Shown one piece after another: positions 63,809 through 64,000 of a stretch of DNA of 64,000 nucleotides. The notes below the pieces were generated by a model. The model had not been told where the DNA came from. It saw only the letters and a program-made list of their open reading frames with translations, and ran no database searches. The first letter of the stretch is position 1. Every line of letters begins with the position of its first letter. Origin of the DNA: Chlamydiales bacterium. Its GTDB lineage: Bacteria; Chlamydiota; Chlamydiia; Chlamydiales; Simkaniaceae. The stretch is taken from contig JACKPO010000007.1 in assembly GCA_024233515.1 (NCBI GenBank), positions 31,516 to 95,515 of the forward strand, given 5' to 3'. Both the position numbers and the translations under genes were made by a program.

Positions 63809-64000
63809 ATGTCAACAATGCTAAATACACAAGATTCACAAAACCCGAAAGGGACACAGCAGAATAGCACGACTCAGCAAGCTGCTCCAGCACAAGGGTC
63901 TACTTTTGGAATGTACTTCGGACCAAGCTTAACAGCCGCTCTTAACTTCGTAATGGCTGTCCTAGCAAAGACAGAGGTTGAGTTAGAGCAAGAGCAAAGA
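63809..64000 (+). CDS. CopD-like T3SS minor translocator (cassette 3), cut by the window edge
   Basis: The first 64 codons are visible from an ATG with GGAAGG upstream, 13 bp after the CopB-like stop. A polar Gln/Thr-rich start is followed by FGMYFGPSLTAALNFVMAVL, which matches the first hydrophobic helix of the other two CopD-like proteins (LSYLVGPALYELMKIW). The rest lies beyond the right edge. Confidence 0.7.
   Translation, partial: MSTMLNTQDSQNPKGTQQNSTTQQAAPAQGSTFGMYFGPSLTAALNFVMAVLAKTEVELEQEQR

Noticed and set aside
1..64000. tRNA, rRNA or CRISPR loci
   Set aside because: I looked through the intergenic stretches and saw no cloverleaf-like tRNA ends, rRNA signatures or repeat-spacer arrays; a tRNAscan or Infernal run would be decisive.

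Overview
The window looks like chromosome from an environmental (Chlamydia-like) member of the phylum Chlamydiae, possibly a Simkania relative; the genus guess is inference. The phylum call rests on gene order. tsaB-lon-(insert)-rnz-xerC-ABC-F follows the CT343-CT348 block of Chlamydia trachomatis as I recall it, and glyA-clpP-dapF follows CT432-CT430. A minus-strand type III secretion (T3SS) block runs sctD-sctE-sctF-sctG-sctI-sctN-sctO-sctP-sctQ-pkn5-sctC, with a CesT-like chaperone beside it, matching CT663-CT674. An ATP/ADP-type nucleotide transporter and a CT398-like zinc-ribbon coiled-coil protein also fit an obligate intracellular chlamydia.

Layout. 1-27.5 kb is mostly housekeeping: TsaB, Lon, a heptose adenylyltransferase, rhomboid protease, RNase Z, a LysR regulator divergent from a nucleotide transporter, a SpoU methyltransferase, an ABC-F ATPase, XerC, RNase P RNA (minus strand), a CT398-like protein, two paralogous AAA+ ATPases, the glyA-clpP-dapF-ald-SNF2 run, a DsbB-like protein, Der, a YidD-like protein and a lipoprotein. 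27.5-47.2 kb is the T3SS apparatus. It is interrupted by an oppositely oriented amidohydrolase, by an IS110-family insertion with a kinase-like gene, and by hairpin elements. 47.4-49.8 kb holds a secreted ankyrin protein, a T3SS chaperone and a small charged protein.

50.3 kb to the right edge is the most striking part: three consecutive four-gene cassettes on the plus strand. Each reads gene A (about 220-250 aa), gene B (about 130-145 aa), a CopB-like hydrophobic translocator (440, 1028 and 795 aa) and a CopD-like translocator (the third runs off the window). The CopB-like proteins share a core. The larger two carry one or two copies of an extra N-terminal module of about 175 aa. Each cassette follows a 0.4-0.85 kb non-coding leader containing inverted repeats. 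The arrangement suggests a set of interchangeable or specialised translocon pores served by the one secretion apparatus encoded next door.

Other unusual points: a giant secretin (1685 aa) with about 13 tandem repeats of 82 aa; two adjacent SctP-like proteins; a Pkn5 in which an intact kinase is fused to a degenerate SpoIIE/PP2C-like domain; and several families of about 160-bp inverted-repeat elements, one of them in three 164-bp copies with apparent target duplications.
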